NCBI RefSeq assembly: GCF_050937815.1
Contig: NZ_JACDIJ010000003.1
Coordinates: forward strand, 186,001 to 250,000
Reading direction: 5' to 3'
Source of the DNA: Treponema_C sp050937815
Lineage (GTDB): Bacteria > Spirochaetota > Spirochaetia > Treponematales > Treponemataceae
Length of the DNA stretch: 64,000 nucleotides
Positions 1-8,761 of this stretch are shown here, piece after piece; position 1 is the first letter of the stretch, and each line of letters begins with the position of its first letter. Position numbers and translations under genes: made by a program. Under the pieces are notes generated by a model. The model was not told the DNA's origin. It saw only the letters and a list, made by a program, of their open reading frames with translations, and did not search any database.

Positions 1-459
1 ATCTTCACATTCGATTTTATTGCGTGAATACTGCCAAAAGGGGTTTGCCAAAGCGGTGCCTTCGGTTATGCGGTAATCGCACAGGGGTTTGTGATACGCG
101 GATGCGGAACTGATAAAAACGTATTGACGGGTTTTTCCGGTAAATATACGCACATCCCGTTCAACGTCTTCTTTTGTAAACGCAATAAAATCGGCAACCG
201 CGTCAAAACGCTCTTGTGTGTCCGACACCGATGAAATAAGGCGCGATAATTCCGTTTCGTTTTTACAATCGCCTGTTAGATATACGGGTGTTTTTACCGC
301 ACAGCCCAAACGTGCCGCTTCTTTTTCGCATGCGCGGTTTAACTCATCATTGCGATTTCCTCTGTTTAAAACAAAAACCTCTGCGTTTAACGTTAAAACG
401 GCACGTGCGGTAACCGCGGTACTGATAGTACCGCTTCCGCCTATGATAAGTATTTTCAT
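1..459 (-). CDS. NAD-dependent epimerase/dehydratase (SDR) family protein, 3' part outside window
   Basis: Only the first 153 codons are present; the gene runs off the left edge. The N-terminus MKILIIGGSGTIS is a Rossmann-type nucleotide-binding loop. A strand near residues 113-120 (YVFISSAS) precedes Y144-x3-K148, which fits the extended short-chain dehydrogenase catalytic YxxxK pair. Such proteins act on nucleotide sugars or other NAD(P)-dependent substrates; the substrate cannot be told from this fragment. Its ATG shares one base with the stop of the upstream nfnB-like gene (TAATG), so the two are probably translationally coupled. Seen directly: motifs and overlap. Inferred: family membership and co-transcription. 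Confidence 0.7.
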   Translation of the reverse strand, partial: MKILIIGGSGTISTAVTARAVLTLNAEVFVLNRGNRNDELNRACEKEAARLGCAVKTPVYLTGDCKNETELSRLISSVSDTQERFDAVADFIAFTKEDVERDVRIFTGKTRQYVFISSASAYHKPLCDYRITEGTALANPFWQYSRNKIECED

Positions 460-1955
460 TATGCCAAATACCTGTTTATGCTTGCGGCGGCTTTTCTTCC
501 TTCACCCATAGCGAGGATAACGGTTGCAGCGCCCAAAACAATGTCGCCGCCCGCCCATACGGCAGGATAAGAGGTTCTTCCTTCTTCGTCGGTTTTTATG
601 TGCCCCTTTTCATCGGCTTCAAGGCCGGGCGTGGTTTTTTCCATAAGGGGGTTTGAGCCGTTACCCAAAGCGACAATGAGGGCATCGCAGGGAATGTCGT
701 GTTCGCTTCCCTCTATTGCAACGGGGCGCCTTCTTCCCGAAGCGTCCGGTTCCCCCAATTCGTAAGAAAGCAAACGCAGGGCACATACACGGCCTTCTTC
801 GTCGCCCAACACTTTGACGGGATTTTCCAAAAATCGAAAAACAACGCCTTCTTCTTCGGCATGGGCAATTTCTTCGCGCCGCGCGGGCATTTCGTTTCGG
901 GTACGCCGGTATACGATAGTAACGCTTTCGGCGCCCAAGCGCAGGGCCATGCGCGCAGCATCCATTGCAACGTTTCCGCCGCCTGCAACGCATACGCGTT
1001 TTGCTTCATAGAGGGGGGTTGCCGCATGAGCCGTATCGTAGGCTTTCATAAGATTAGCGCGGGTTAAGTATTCGTTTGCGCTAAACACGCCGATAAGGTT
1101 TTCGCCTTCAATATTCATAAACTTGGGTAAGCCCGCACCCGTTCCGATAAAGGCGGCATCAAAACCCTGTTCTTCCAAAAGCTGGGGCAGGGTTCCCGTT
1201 CTGCCGACTAAAAAGTTTGTGCGGAATTCGACGCCCATTTTTTTAAGCATAGCGACTTCGGCGGCGACAATCGCTTTAGGCAGACGAAATTCGGGGATTC
1301 CGTACACCATAACGCCGCCTTCTTTGTGGAAGGCTTCAAATACGGTAACGGCATGCCCTGCGCGGCGCACGTCGGCGGCAACGGTTAAGCCTGCGGGACC
1401 GGAACCGATAACGGCAACCTTTTTGCCCGTTTCCGCTGCAATTTCGGGAATGTTTTGCAAATTGTTTTCACGTTCGTAGTCGGCGACAAAACGTTCAAGG
1501 CGGCCGATAGCAACGGCTTTTTCCGCATCTTTGTACATTTTACCGACCGTACAAAAACTTTGACACTGTTTTTCCTGCGGACATACGCGGCCGCAAATTG
1601 CAGGTAAAAGGTTGGTCGTTTTTATAATATCCACCGCTTTTTTAAATTCGCCCTGTGCGGTTTCCGCTAAAAATTGCGGAATCGGAACGGCAACGGGACA
1701 GCCGCTAACGCAGGGTGCATTTTTACACTGCAAACAGCGGTTTGCTTCGACAATCGCCTGTTCTCTCGTATAGCCAAGGGCGACTTCGCTCATTTCGCGC
1801 GCGCGCTTTTTCGGTTCTCCGCAGGGCATTTCCTGTAAGGGGATGGCGGTGCGGTCTTTTGCCGTAAGAGGCGCATTTTTCATTTTTTTCTGTAAAGCCG
1901 TATATTCTTGTTCCGCTTGAATTTTAAGCGTTTCGGCATCTATATAAGTACTCAT
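459..1955 (-). CDS. nfnB: NfnB-type large subunit of NADH-dependent ferredoxin:NADP+ oxidoreductase (GltD-like)
   Basis: 498-residue cytoplasmic flavoprotein of the GltD/PreT/NfnB family. An N-terminal cysteine-rich region (about residues 74-130, with CLQCKNAPCVSGCP and CGRVCPQEKQCQSFC) should bind two [4Fe-4S] clusters. Two dinucleotide loops follow, VIGSGPAGLTVAAD for FAD and CVAGGGNVAMDAAR for NAD(P)H, and the FAD-closing motif VWAGGDIVLG lies near the C-terminus. The family also contains the glutamate synthase small subunit, but the directly upstream, one-base-overlapping NfnA-like gene and the absence of a GltB neighbour point to the Nfn electron-bifurcating transhydrogenase. I start at MSTYIDAE because that ATG overlaps the upstream stop (TAATG) and follows a GGAG; an upstream in-frame ATG would add 22 residues lying inside the previous gene. 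Confidence 0.85.
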   Translation of the reverse strand: MSTYIDAETLKIQAEQEYTALQKKMKNAPLTAKDRTAIPLQEMPCGEPKKRAREMSEVALGYTREQAIVEANRCLQCKNAPCVSGCPVAVPIPQFLAETAQGEFKKAVDIIKTTNLLPAICGRVCPQEKQCQSFCTVGKMYKDAEKAVAIGRLERFVADYERENNLQNIPEIAAETGKKVAVIGSGPAGLTVAADVRRAGHAVTVFEAFHKEGGVMVYGIPEFRLPKAIVAAEVAMLKKMGVEFRTNFLVGRTGTLPQLLEEQGFDAAFIGTGAGLPKFMNIEGENLIGVFSANEYLTRANLMKAYDTAHAATPLYEAKRVCVAGGGNVAMDAARMALRLGAESVTIVYRRTRNEMPARREEIAHAEEEGVVFRFLENPVKVLGDEEGRVCALRLLSYELGEPDASGRRRPVAIEGSEHDIPCDALIVALGNGSNPLMEKTTPGLEADEKGHIKTDEEGRTSYPAVWAGGDIVLGAATVILAMGEGRKAAASINRYLA

Positions 1956-2833
1956 TATTTTGCTCCTTTGCCGGCAGCTGTTTGCGCCGCCTTTGCATCG
2001 GCGGCCGCTTCCATACGGCATGCGTGGGCTTGCTCCGTTTCTCTCGGCTTAAAAGCCCTCATACGAAGCATCATATTATCCCAATCGACCAAGTGACCGT
2101 CGAATTCGGGGCCGTCTACACAGACAAATTTCGTTTTACCGCCGATATTTACACGGCAGCCGCCGCACATGCCCGTTCCGTCAATCATAATCGTATTAAG
2201 AGAAACGGTAATCGGTACATCGAATTCCTTTGCCGTAAAAGAACAAAACTTCATCATAATCGGCGGGCCTATTGCAACCACTTCATCGGGCTTCGGATTT
2301 TGAGCGCAAAGCATTTTCAAAGGCTCGGTTACCAATCCTTTGGTGCCGGCACTTCCGTCGTCGGTCATAATATAAATTTCATCGGCAAGCTCGCGCATTT
2401 CTTTTTCAAAAATAATCAATTCTTTTGTGCGCGCGCCCATAATAACGGTAACATGGTTTCCGGCGGCCTTATGCGCTTGTACAATCGGGTGCAGCGGCGC
2501 AACACCGATACCGCCGCCGACACATACAATGCGGCCTTTTTTTTCTATATGCGTGGGGTTTCCCAAGGGGCCTAATATAGCGCCGAGTTCGTCGCCCTCA
2601 TTTAAACGCGACATCTTTATTGTTGTGGCGCCGACGGCTTGAAACACAAGGACAATCCATCCTTTTTGCGGATCGGCATCCGCTATCGTAAGGGGAACAC
2701 GTTCGGCAAAATCGGTGTCGAGCTGAACGAGTACGAATTGTCCCGCTTTGCGGTTTTTTGCAATATCGGGAGCCGTTACCTTTGCGTAAAACACATCGGC
2801 GGAAAGCTGCCGTTTTTCAATAATTTTATACAT
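1955..2833 (-). CDS. nfnA: NfnA-type FAD/[2Fe-2S] subunit (sulfide dehydrogenase/dihydroorotate reductase-like)
   Basis: 292-residue ferredoxin-reductase-family protein. An N-terminal beta-barrel FAD domain (residues 1-95, with RVPLTIAD) is followed by an NAD-binding domain containing CVGGGIGVAPLHP. The C-terminal [2Fe-2S] region GMCGGCRVNIGGKTKFVCVD gives three cysteines; in this family the fourth ligand is an aspartate. With the overlapping downstream gene it would form the NfnAB heterodimer, which couples NADH, NADPH and reduced ferredoxin. In an anaerobe with [FeFe]-hydrogenases, encoded further along this window, this fits fermentative electron balancing. Translation is coupled to nfnB by a one-base TAATG overlap. 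Confidence 0.85.
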   Translation of the reverse strand: MYKIIEKRQLSADVFYAKVTAPDIAKNRKAGQFVLVQLDTDFAERVPLTIADADPQKGWIVLVFQAVGATTIKMSRLNEGDELGAILGPLGNPTHIEKKGRIVCVGGGIGVAPLHPIVQAHKAAGNHVTVIMGARTKELIIFEKEMRELADEIYIMTDDGSAGTKGLVTEPLKMLCAQNPKPDEVVAIGPPIMMKFCSFTAKEFDVPITVSLNTIMIDGTGMCGGCRVNIGGKTKFVCVDGPEFDGHLVDWDNMMLRMRAFKPRETEQAHACRMEAAADAKAAQTAAGKGAK

Positions 2834-2974
2834 TGTGCGTTTTCCTTATAAAACATATTTTCTTTATGAGGATTATACACAATTTTCGCTTAAGAGGAAA
2901 TAGCATAGGACAAGAGATATAAAATCCCTGTAGCCTTTTGTATGCTCAAGTGTTTATACTGTATCGGAGGTTAT

Positions 2975-3700
2975 ATGAAAAAATACGGACTGTTAAAAAT
3001 CAGTGCAATGAGCCTTGCATTTGTGCTTGCGGGTACTATGCTTTTTGCCGCGTCAAAACCTGAAAACACGGGTGTACAGGTTACGGGAACGGGTATTGTA
3101 AGCATTAAGCCGGATACGGCGCGCATACGCCTTGCCGTGGTTACCGAAGACAACGAAGCCGCCCAAGCCGCTTTAAAAAACGCCGAACTTATGGACGCCG
3201 TTATAAAGGCCGTTCAAAAAGCGGGAATCGCCGCAGAAGATACGGCGACACGCGACTACAGCGTGTACCGTCAATCGCGCTATAATTCAAACACGGGTAC
3301 AAACGAATTTCGCGGTTACCGCGTAAGCAATAACCTGACCGTTACCGTGCGCGACATTGCGCAGACGGGAAAAATCATCGATGCGGCTTTACAGGCCGGA
3401 GCAAACGAGCTTTCGGATATTTCGTTTTATGCGAATGACACATCGACGGCATACGAACAAGCGCGTAAGCAGGCTTTTTTACACGCACAAAATGCGGCCG
3501 AAACCTTAAGCAAGGCATCAGGTAAAAAACTCGGCAAAGCGCTTTTTATCGAAGAATACCAAAATCATTCGGCTTACCGCAATTCGGCCGATTATGCCCT
3601 TGAAGAAAGAGCTATGAAGGCAAGCGCCGTTTCGACCCCGATTACACCCGGCGAAACGGAAGTGTCGGTTACCGTCAAGGTTGTGTTTGAATTTAAGTAA
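2975..3700 (+). CDS. SIMPL (DUF541) domain periplasmic/outer-surface protein
   Basis: 241-residue exported protein with an N-terminal signal peptide (hydrophobic LLKISAMSLAFVLAGTMLFAA, cleaved near residue 22). The mature part begins with VQVTGTGIVSIKPDTARIRL, the characteristic opening of the SIMPL/DUF541 fold, and ends with a VSVTVKVVFEFK strand. Family members are periplasmic or membrane-attached and their molecular role is unclear. The start MKKYGLL was chosen over an ATG eleven codons upstream because GGAGG lies four bases before it and it opens the signal peptide directly. It is divergent from nfnA and monocistronic as far as can be seen. Confidence 0.8.
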   Translation: MKKYGLLKISAMSLAFVLAGTMLFAASKPENTGVQVTGTGIVSIKPDTARIRLAVVTEDNEAAQAALKNAELMDAVIKAVQKAGIAAEDTATRDYSVYRQSRYNSNTGTNEFRGYRVSNNLTVTVRDIAQTGKIIDAALQAGANELSDISFYANDTSTAYEQARKQAFLHAQNAAETLSKASGKKLGKALFIEEYQNHSAYRNSADYALEERAMKASAVSTPITPGETEVSVTVKVVFEFK

Positions 3701-3742
3701 TCCGCGTGCGGAAAGCTGAATAAGGTTCAATTTGCACATACT

Positions 3743-4579
3743 ATGAACGACGCACAATGGCGCGCTTTGCAGGAATTTAAAACCGATTTTAAATCACAAG
3801 TGAGCGCGTGGCAGGCTCAAATCGAAGAGGCGGGACTCCTTGACCAACTGCAAAGCCTTCAAAAAAGGGCGGCGGACAGGGACGGCGTTCCGCTCTATTC
3901 TTTGGACACGCCTCTCGTGTATAACAGCGCGCTCGACGACATTCAAAAGACGGACGATATACGCATTATTTTAATCGGCGACAATCCCGGAAAAGACGAG
4001 CAGCTTGCGCGTAACCGCCGCTATCTGGTCGGCCAATCGGGGAAAATCGCCGACGGGTTTTTCCGTAAAAATCCGGAGCTGAACATCGATTTTCGCAAAA
4101 ACGTACTCATATTGAATAAAACGCCCCTTCATACGGCAAAAACAAAGGAGCTTGCACTCATCATCAAAGAAGGCAATCCCCTTTTTGCCGAAATTATAGA
4201 GGAAAGCCAAATCCGGCTTGCCCGCGCAACCGTCCGCCTGCACCGCGCATTGTACGAGGCCGATGATACGGGAAACCCCTGCAAGCTTTGGCTTATCGGT
4301 TATGCCGAACTTCGCGAGCGCGGCCTTTTTTCGGTGTACCGCGATGCTTTAAATGCGGCCTATGCCGAATGTTCCGCACGGGCTGCACCTGCGCCGATTT
4401 CAGTATCTGCACCGTCCGAGAGAAAATCCGGCTGTGCGTCGCAGGTGTTTGTCTATCAGCATTTTTCGATGAACCGCTTTTTAATCGATTTAAAAGAAAG
4501 GTCGGACAGTTCTCTTTCGCTTGCCGAAAACATCGAACACGTCGGCCGTGCCCACCGCAAAGATATTTTAGGCTGGTAG
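3743..4579 (+). CDS. Uracil-DNA-glycosylase-superfamily-like protein
   Basis: 278-residue cytoplasmic protein. The segment IILIGDNPGKDEQ (about residues 74-86) followed by RYLVGQSGKIAD resembles motif 1 of the uracil-DNA glycosylase superfamily (G-E-x-P-G then F-V-G-x-x-G), and VYQHFSMNRFL near the C-terminus resembles the H-x-S motif 2 loop. In place of the usual catalytic or activating residue the loop reads GDNPG, so base-excision activity is an inference. A variable Ala/Pro/Ser linker sits at about residues 213-228. The ATG is 42 bases after the SIMPL gene with only a weak, distant AAGG, so the start is less certain than the reading frame. Confidence 0.55.
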   Translation: MNDAQWRALQEFKTDFKSQVSAWQAQIEEAGLLDQLQSLQKRAADRDGVPLYSLDTPLVYNSALDDIQKTDDIRIILIGDNPGKDEQLARNRRYLVGQSGKIADGFFRKNPELNIDFRKNVLILNKTPLHTAKTKELALIIKEGNPLFAEIIEESQIRLARATVRLHRALYEADDTGNPCKLWLIGYAELRERGLFSVYRDALNAAYAECSARAAPAPISVSAPSERKSGCASQVFVYQHFSMNRFLIDLKERSDSSLSLAENIEHVGRAHRKDILGW

Positions 4580-4585
4580 AAGAAG

Positions 4586-4852
4586 TCAGCTCTTATAAAT
4601 TGTTTTATGACTTCCGACATCGATAGGGATAATTTCTTTTTCATTGATTTGAAAATCAATCGCTATTCTGTACTGCATATTAATCGACACGGAAAATAAT
4701 TCCGAAAATTTATGAAGGCGCAATGACGGATGATAGGGGTTTAATTCCAAAAGCTGAAGCGTTTTTTCATATTGATTTTTTAAATTACCGTGTTTTTTTA
4801 AAAAGGCTCGCGCTCTTTTTTCATAGGACTCGGTAAAAATCAATTTATACAT
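4586..4852 (-). CDS. RelE/YafQ-family toxin
   Basis: 88-residue basic protein of the RelE/ParE toxin fold: MYKLIFTESYEKRARAFLKK at the N-terminus and a C-terminal YRIAIDFQINEKEIIPIDVG strand pair, typical of YafQ/RelE-type ribosome-dependent mRNA interferases. Its start overlaps the last eight bases of the upstream antitoxin gene, the usual antitoxin-first, coupled arrangement. It converges on the glycosylase-like gene, leaving only six bases between the two stops. Family placement rests on length, charge pattern and operon structure; the exact target is unknown. Confidence 0.75.
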   Translation of the reverse strand: MYKLIFTESYEKRARAFLKKHGNLKNQYEKTLQLLELNPYHPSLRLHKFSELFSVSINMQYRIAIDFQINEKEIIPIDVGSHKTIYKS

Positions 4853-5102
4853 TCGTTACTCTTTCAATATGAGCTTCCACTCCATCCGTATAAAACCTGC
4901 CTGCTGCAAGGTCGGCCTTTGATTCCCGAATGGCGGCTTCAAGTTCCAATTCCCGCATACGGTTATAATCGTCAATTTTTAAAACAACATATTTTTCTTT
5001 TCCGTGAACGGTAATAATTGCATTGTGATTTTTTTCAACAACCGAGTCGATAAGATTTACTCCCCGAACTTTTAAATCGTTTGCCGTAATTGTCATATCC
5101 AT
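4845..5102 (-). CDS. Phd/YefM-type antitoxin
   Basis: 85-residue protein with the Phd/YefM pattern: MTITANDLKVRGVNLIDSVV (DNA-binding N-terminal half), then ITVHGKEKYVVLKIDDYNRM, then an acidic amphipathic C-terminal helix (ELELEAAIRESKADLAAGRF) expected to wrap the toxin. It precedes and overlaps the RelE-like toxin gene by eight bases. A GAGGA lies before the ATG at 5102; a second ATG two codons later is also possible. Such antitoxins normally repress their own promoter, and the short AT-rich region at 5103-5150 is the likely operator, although I cannot see a clear inverted repeat. Confidence 0.75.
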   Translation of the reverse strand: MDMTITANDLKVRGVNLIDSVVEKNHNAIITVHGKEKYVVLKIDDYNRMRELELEAAIRESKADLAAGRFYTDGVEAHIERVTNV

Positions 5103-5201
5103 TACAATGTCCTCTTTTATAAATAATACTATAAATCGTACTATTCAGCAAGCGATTTTCTTAGCAGGCCGGCAAAGGCTTCATTTATTCATCACAGGCT
5201 T

Positions 5202-5792
5202 TCAGTCCAGTCCGCTCCACAGATTTATAGCGGTAAGTTTTTTTGTTTTGCCGTCAAAAGAAAAATTAACTTGGCCGGGAGTTTTAAAAGAGGCGGAATC
5301 GTAACAGAGTTCGTAATTGCGTTTGTGTGTATTTTCATAAAACGGCTTCCCGCAAAAATCTCTTATTGTCTGCTCGCTCATTCCCACAGTAAAATTATGC
5401 TTTACATCTCCTTTTTCGGTCGGAACGATATGTATTAATTGTAAAAAGCATTTTTTATGACCGGAAAGTACATAGTAATAATATACCTGTATTTTCTTTG
5501 ATTTAAGAATTATGTGCTTATCAATTTTGGAGTTATCGTATCTGTTTTTTACGTCCTCTTCGTTAACGGAAAAGTCGTTTTCAGTAAAATTGTTTTTAAA
5601 GTAGTTTTGTAATTCTTCATAATTATCAAAGATCATCGGGAACATCTGTTTATCCGTAAACGGATTGGTAAGAAAGTCCGTAACATCAAAAACACCGGAC
5701 GGCGGCTCTTCGGCTCTTATATCTTCTTTATTGCATGCGCATAATAAAACGGCAAGGGCTGCAGCCAATACAAATAAGGATAGTTTTTTCAT
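5202..5792 (-). CDS. Small lipoprotein of unknown function
   Basis: 196-residue protein with a lipoprotein signal peptide: MKKLSLFVLAAALAVLLCAC, lipobox L-C-A-C with the lipidated Cys near residue 20. The mature part is charged and rich in Asn, Asp, Lys and Tyr, with segments such as FCGKPFYENTHKRNYELCYD and VNFSFDGKTKKLTAINLW. The latter resembles the beta-rich C-terminus of small SmpA/BamE-like or DUF-type lipoproteins, but I do not recognise a family. GAGG precedes the ATG. It lies alone on the reverse strand, with about 100 bases on each side. Confidence 0.6.
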   Translation of the reverse strand: MKKLSLFVLAAALAVLLCACNKEDIRAEEPPSGVFDVTDFLTNPFTDKQMFPMIFDNYEELQNYFKNNFTENDFSVNEEDVKNRYDNSKIDKHIILKSKKIQVYYYYVLSGHKKCFLQLIHIVPTEKGDVKHNFTVGMSEQTIRDFCGKPFYENTHKRNYELCYDSASFKTPGQVNFSFDGKTKKLTAINLWSGLD

Positions 5793-5894
5793 ATTCTTTC
5801 CTCAAAAAAATATAAGCATACGATAATTCTAAACGGTACATTGCGGCCTGTCAACAATTGCCGTTCATCGATATGGGAAAAGGCCGCGCTCTTT

Positions 5895-7022
5895 TTACGG
5901 CAAAAACACCTTTGTAATCCTTGTGTACGGTGCATTGTACATGTATTTATACGTATACCCCGGAAACAAATTCCGCAATTCGGAGGGCAAATCCGTATAA
6001 TCTTTAAGATATAACCCGAATGTATTATCGATTTCAGTTACTTCAATATCAAATAAATCGCAAAAAAAAGGCATATTTGTCTTTTTTGCTTCCAGCACGG
6101 CGGCAATCATTCGGACATATTTTTCAATAAGATTCTTTTGTTTTACATCTAAACGATGTGTTATTGCGTTGAGGTATTCCACATCCGAATTGTTTCCAAG
6201 TGAAGGAAACAGTGTTTGAGCGCCGATGAATTTTCCGTTTTCGAGTTTAACAAACAAAACATACGTATCCGGATAAGCGGAGGTTTTGTTTTGCCCGAAC
6301 GCTTCGCTGTCAAGCGCAGTAATATAATATACATCGCCGTTTGCCAGCGGTATACAGGTGCGGGACAAAAGCGTAAAAAACCAATCTTCTGTATGCCGCG
6401 TATCTTTTCGCGGGTAGGAAAAAAAAGAAGTTTTTTGTTTTGCACCAATCGATTCGTCCGCTTTTTTATAAACGCCATATATGTCGTCAATGCGGTTTGA
6501 AAAAATCGACGCATTTATTTTATCGTGATTCAAATCCCGCCAGTCTTTAAAGCTTATTTCGGCTATGGCTGTATCGTCAAAGGTGTCGCCTTTATACACA
6601 TCGCCGATTTTTAATTCAAGTTTGTTTGTTTGTACAGGAATGTCAAATGTTACTTTTTGATATCCGGGTTTATCTTCAAGAACAATTGAAGCCCCGCCTC
6701 TATATTGAAATCCGCAATATAAAGTCTTTACACGATTATTTGCGTAATAGTGTTTATAATCTCCGTACCCGTTTTTGATGTAAAACTCTTTGAGTGTAAT
6801 TCGGGACGCAAATTCAATGGTAATCGTTACATCTTTCCCGAAATCTTTTGCACCTTCAACCCAGGAAGCATCGCTTTCGTCTATAAGATTTTCCGCTTTA
6901 TATAAATTCGTCGGGCTGGTTAAAGTCGATGTTGTAGAAATTTTTGCAATTTTTATATTTTGTGCATAGCAATAACTTATTATAAGCGCTAAAACCGTCC
7001 CGAAAAAAATCTTTTTCTTCAT
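5895..7022 (-). CDS. Secreted protein with discoidin-like (NADase-type glycan-binding) domain
   Basis: 375-residue exported protein with an N-terminal signal peptide (MKKKIFFGTVLALIISYCYA). Residues about 25-145 have the galactose-binding/discoidin pattern: a lead strand with ISTTSTL, an N-L-I-D-x-x-x-x-x-x-W-V-E-G segment (NLIDESDASWVEGA), then VTITIEFASRITLKEFYIKNGY and a late LELKIGDVYKGD. This is the pattern annotated as 'NADase-type glycan-binding domain' in treponemes. The C-terminal 200 residues look globular but unrecognised (DWFFTLLSRTCIPLANGD, LYLKDYTDLPSELR). I start at 7022 because it begins the signal peptide after a GGAG; an in-frame ATG 13 codons earlier has no such support. 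Confidence 0.65.
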   Translation of the reverse strand: MKKKIFFGTVLALIISYCYAQNIKIAKISTTSTLTSPTNLYKAENLIDESDASWVEGAKDFGKDVTITIEFASRITLKEFYIKNGYGDYKHYYANNRVKTLYCGFQYRGGASIVLEDKPGYQKVTFDIPVQTNKLELKIGDVYKGDTFDDTAIAEISFKDWRDLNHDKINASIFSNRIDDIYGVYKKADESIGAKQKTSFFSYPRKDTRHTEDWFFTLLSRTCIPLANGDVYYITALDSEAFGQNKTSAYPDTYVLFVKLENGKFIGAQTLFPSLGNNSDVEYLNAITHRLDVKQKNLIEKYVRMIAAVLEAKKTNMPFFCDLFDIEVTEIDNTFGLYLKDYTDLPSELRNLFPGYTYKYMYNAPYTRITKVFLP

Positions 7023-7106
7023 CGTTTTCTCCTCAATCCGCCGTGCCTTACCATATGTCAAGCATATTACATTTTAAAACGCCGCTTTCAGGCCGCTGTT
7101 TTTAAG

Positions 7107-7934
7107 CTATATTTGTTTTACAATCCAATGATTCGGATATGTGTTTTTTAAACTGTCATATTTTTGCTTTTTTAATATGGCATCCCGCTCCAATTGCCAT
7201 GAATACACCTGAAACGGAATAAAACTCGGATATTCCCGTATCCCCGTTTCAAGCAATTTTTCAGCATCCGCCCGATTTCCCATATTTATATATGTTTCAA
7301 GCATATGCAGCACTATTAAAGGATGGGTGCGCTCCGAAAATCTTTTACAATATATCCTATCAAAGATTGCAAGGGTGGCTTTATCCAAATCGGAAGAAAT
7401 TCCCAAACATGCATAATACATAAATAAAGCATATTGTAAATCTTGATTCGGATGTCTTACATCGACAATGCTTAATTTTCGTTTAAGAGATTCCAATTTT
7501 CCGCTCGAATACGGATTTTCATTATCATTAAACGCAGCCAAAAGCAAATCCAAATATTCTTTTATATTGTTTTTAGACGGATCTTTTATAAATTGTTCGG
7601 ATTTTTCAAACACCCATATGGGAATAAACAATTGCTGCATTTCCACATCCAAGACATTGTCGCCGTCCAGATCGAAAATATATTTTTCGGATTCATCATA
7701 CACTAAAATTCCGAAGTTATGACCGTCAATACATAAGTAAACATAATCACCGGTCATAATTTCGGTTTTTTTTGAACGGACTTGTAATTTAAAGTTCATT
7801 ACTTCCGTTTCATGAAGAATAAATTCCGGTTTTTCCCGGTTATACCGTTCATCGATTGTATCGCCGACTTCAAAAGAAACCGCATAAACCAAAGCGCCCG
7901 ATAAAATAATACTTAACAAAAATAATTTTTTCAT
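7107..7934 (-). CDS. Exported hypothetical protein with helical repeat-like C-terminal half
   Basis: 275-residue protein with signal peptide MKKLFLLSIILSGALVYA. The N-terminal mature half is beta-rich (FILHETEVMNFKLQVRSKKT, YVYLCIDGHNFGILVYDE, FDLDGDNVLDVEMQQ). The second half is helical and resembles tetratricopeptide pairs (LQYALFMYYACLGISSDLDKA, LHMLETYINMGNRADAEKLL). No named family was recognised. AAAGGA precedes the ATG. It follows the discoidin-like gene's region on the same strand, 84 bases upstream of it, so the two may be co-transcribed. Confidence 0.55.
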   Translation of the reverse strand: MKKLFLLSIILSGALVYAVSFEVGDTIDERYNREKPEFILHETEVMNFKLQVRSKKTEIMTGDYVYLCIDGHNFGILVYDESEKYIFDLDGDNVLDVEMQQLFIPIWVFEKSEQFIKDPSKNNIKEYLDLLLAAFNDNENPYSSGKLESLKRKLSIVDVRHPNQDLQYALFMYYACLGISSDLDKATLAIFDRIYCKRFSERTHPLIVLHMLETYINMGNRADAEKLLETGIREYPSFIPFQVYSWQLERDAILKKQKYDSLKNTYPNHWIVKQI

Positions 7935-7990
7935 TTTTTTATCCTTTTATATTACTGTTTTCCTTTGTGTTTATAGCACAGTTGACGGTA

Positions 7991-8761
7991 TCAAAGCTTT
8001 CTATAACGGCCGGGAGCTATAAATTCAATAAAATTTTTATCCCGCAAAACTTGAAGCTGTTGTCTGATTTTGTCTTTAATAAAATTGTTGTCAGGATGTT
8101 TCTTTTTCAATTCCCGCTCAAATTCATATACTTGATTTAATGAAAAATCTTTTTCCCGAATGCGGTCTATGCAGGCTAAGGTGTCTAAAAGCCAGCCGCG
8201 GCATTCCAAGCTTTCCGTCCTTAAAGCTTTTGTTTTGGCATACAAAGAAAGTACCGTATCCCGGTTAATTTCAACTCGGTTTTTTATCATAAAAATTTTT
8301 CCCGACTCGGGAATTGACGATATATCAATCGTGCAGCCCGTCCAACCGGCTCTGCGGGCATTTGGCCCTAAGGGCTTTCTTTTAATGATTATTTCAGGTG
8401 TAAAAAAGTGATTCGGAATTACTACAAGATTAATAACGCTATAATCGGTATAGGTTATAAAAAAGAAATTCGGATTTCTAAACGAAGTAATCCTTTCAAT
8501 CATTGTCCCATATTCGCCGTCGGTAATTGTATTCGATAATCTTCCGGAGCTATTTTCTTTGCTTTTTAATTCGAAATCGGATGCACATTGTTCGCAATAA
8601 AAATCTCCGACAGGATGATTGTTCTTATAACGATTGATGTACGGTGCTCCGCAAACAGGGCAAAAGACATTTCGTTCAAGCCAATCTTCAGTCAACACCC
8701 TACTTATTTGAGATCTGCTGTGATACTGCCGGGCTAATTCCCGATTAAAATCAAACGTCAT
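7991..8761 (-). CDS. DpnI-like type IIM restriction endonuclease (cleaves methylated GATC)
   Basis: 256-residue protein closely matching remembered DpnI of Streptococcus pneumoniae (254 residues) along its whole length. Zinc-binding C34-P-V-C37 and C56-E-Q-C59 pairs are present. The PD-(D/E)xK catalytic residues fall at D53, E64 and K66, the same numbering as DpnI, in PVGDFYC and FELKSK. RKPLGPNARRAGWTGC and the C-terminal winged-helix segment IRQQLQVLRDKNFIEF also match. DpnI cuts GATC only when adenine is N6-methylated on both strands. I start at 8761 because it reproduces the DpnI N-terminus; an in-frame ATG 15 codons earlier exists and neither has a strong ribosome site. No methyltransferase gene is adjacent, as expected for a methyl-directed enzyme. 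Confidence 0.9.
   Translation of the reverse strand: MTFDFNRELARQYHSRSQISRVLTEDWLERNVFCPVCGAPYINRYKNNHPVGDFYCEQCASDFELKSKENSSGRLSNTITDGEYGTMIERITSFRNPNFFFITYTDYSVINLVVIPNHFFTPEIIIKRKPLGPNARRAGWTGCTIDISSIPESGKIFMIKNRVEINRDTVLSLYAKTKALRTESLECRGWLLDTLACIDRIREKDFSLNQVYEFERELKKKHPDNNFIKDKIRQQLQVLRDKNFIEFIAPGRYRKL

Noticed and set aside
459..1955. Glutamate synthase small subunit (GltD) as the product
   Set aside because: Same family, but the overlapping NfnA-type gene and lack of a GltB gene favour NfnB.
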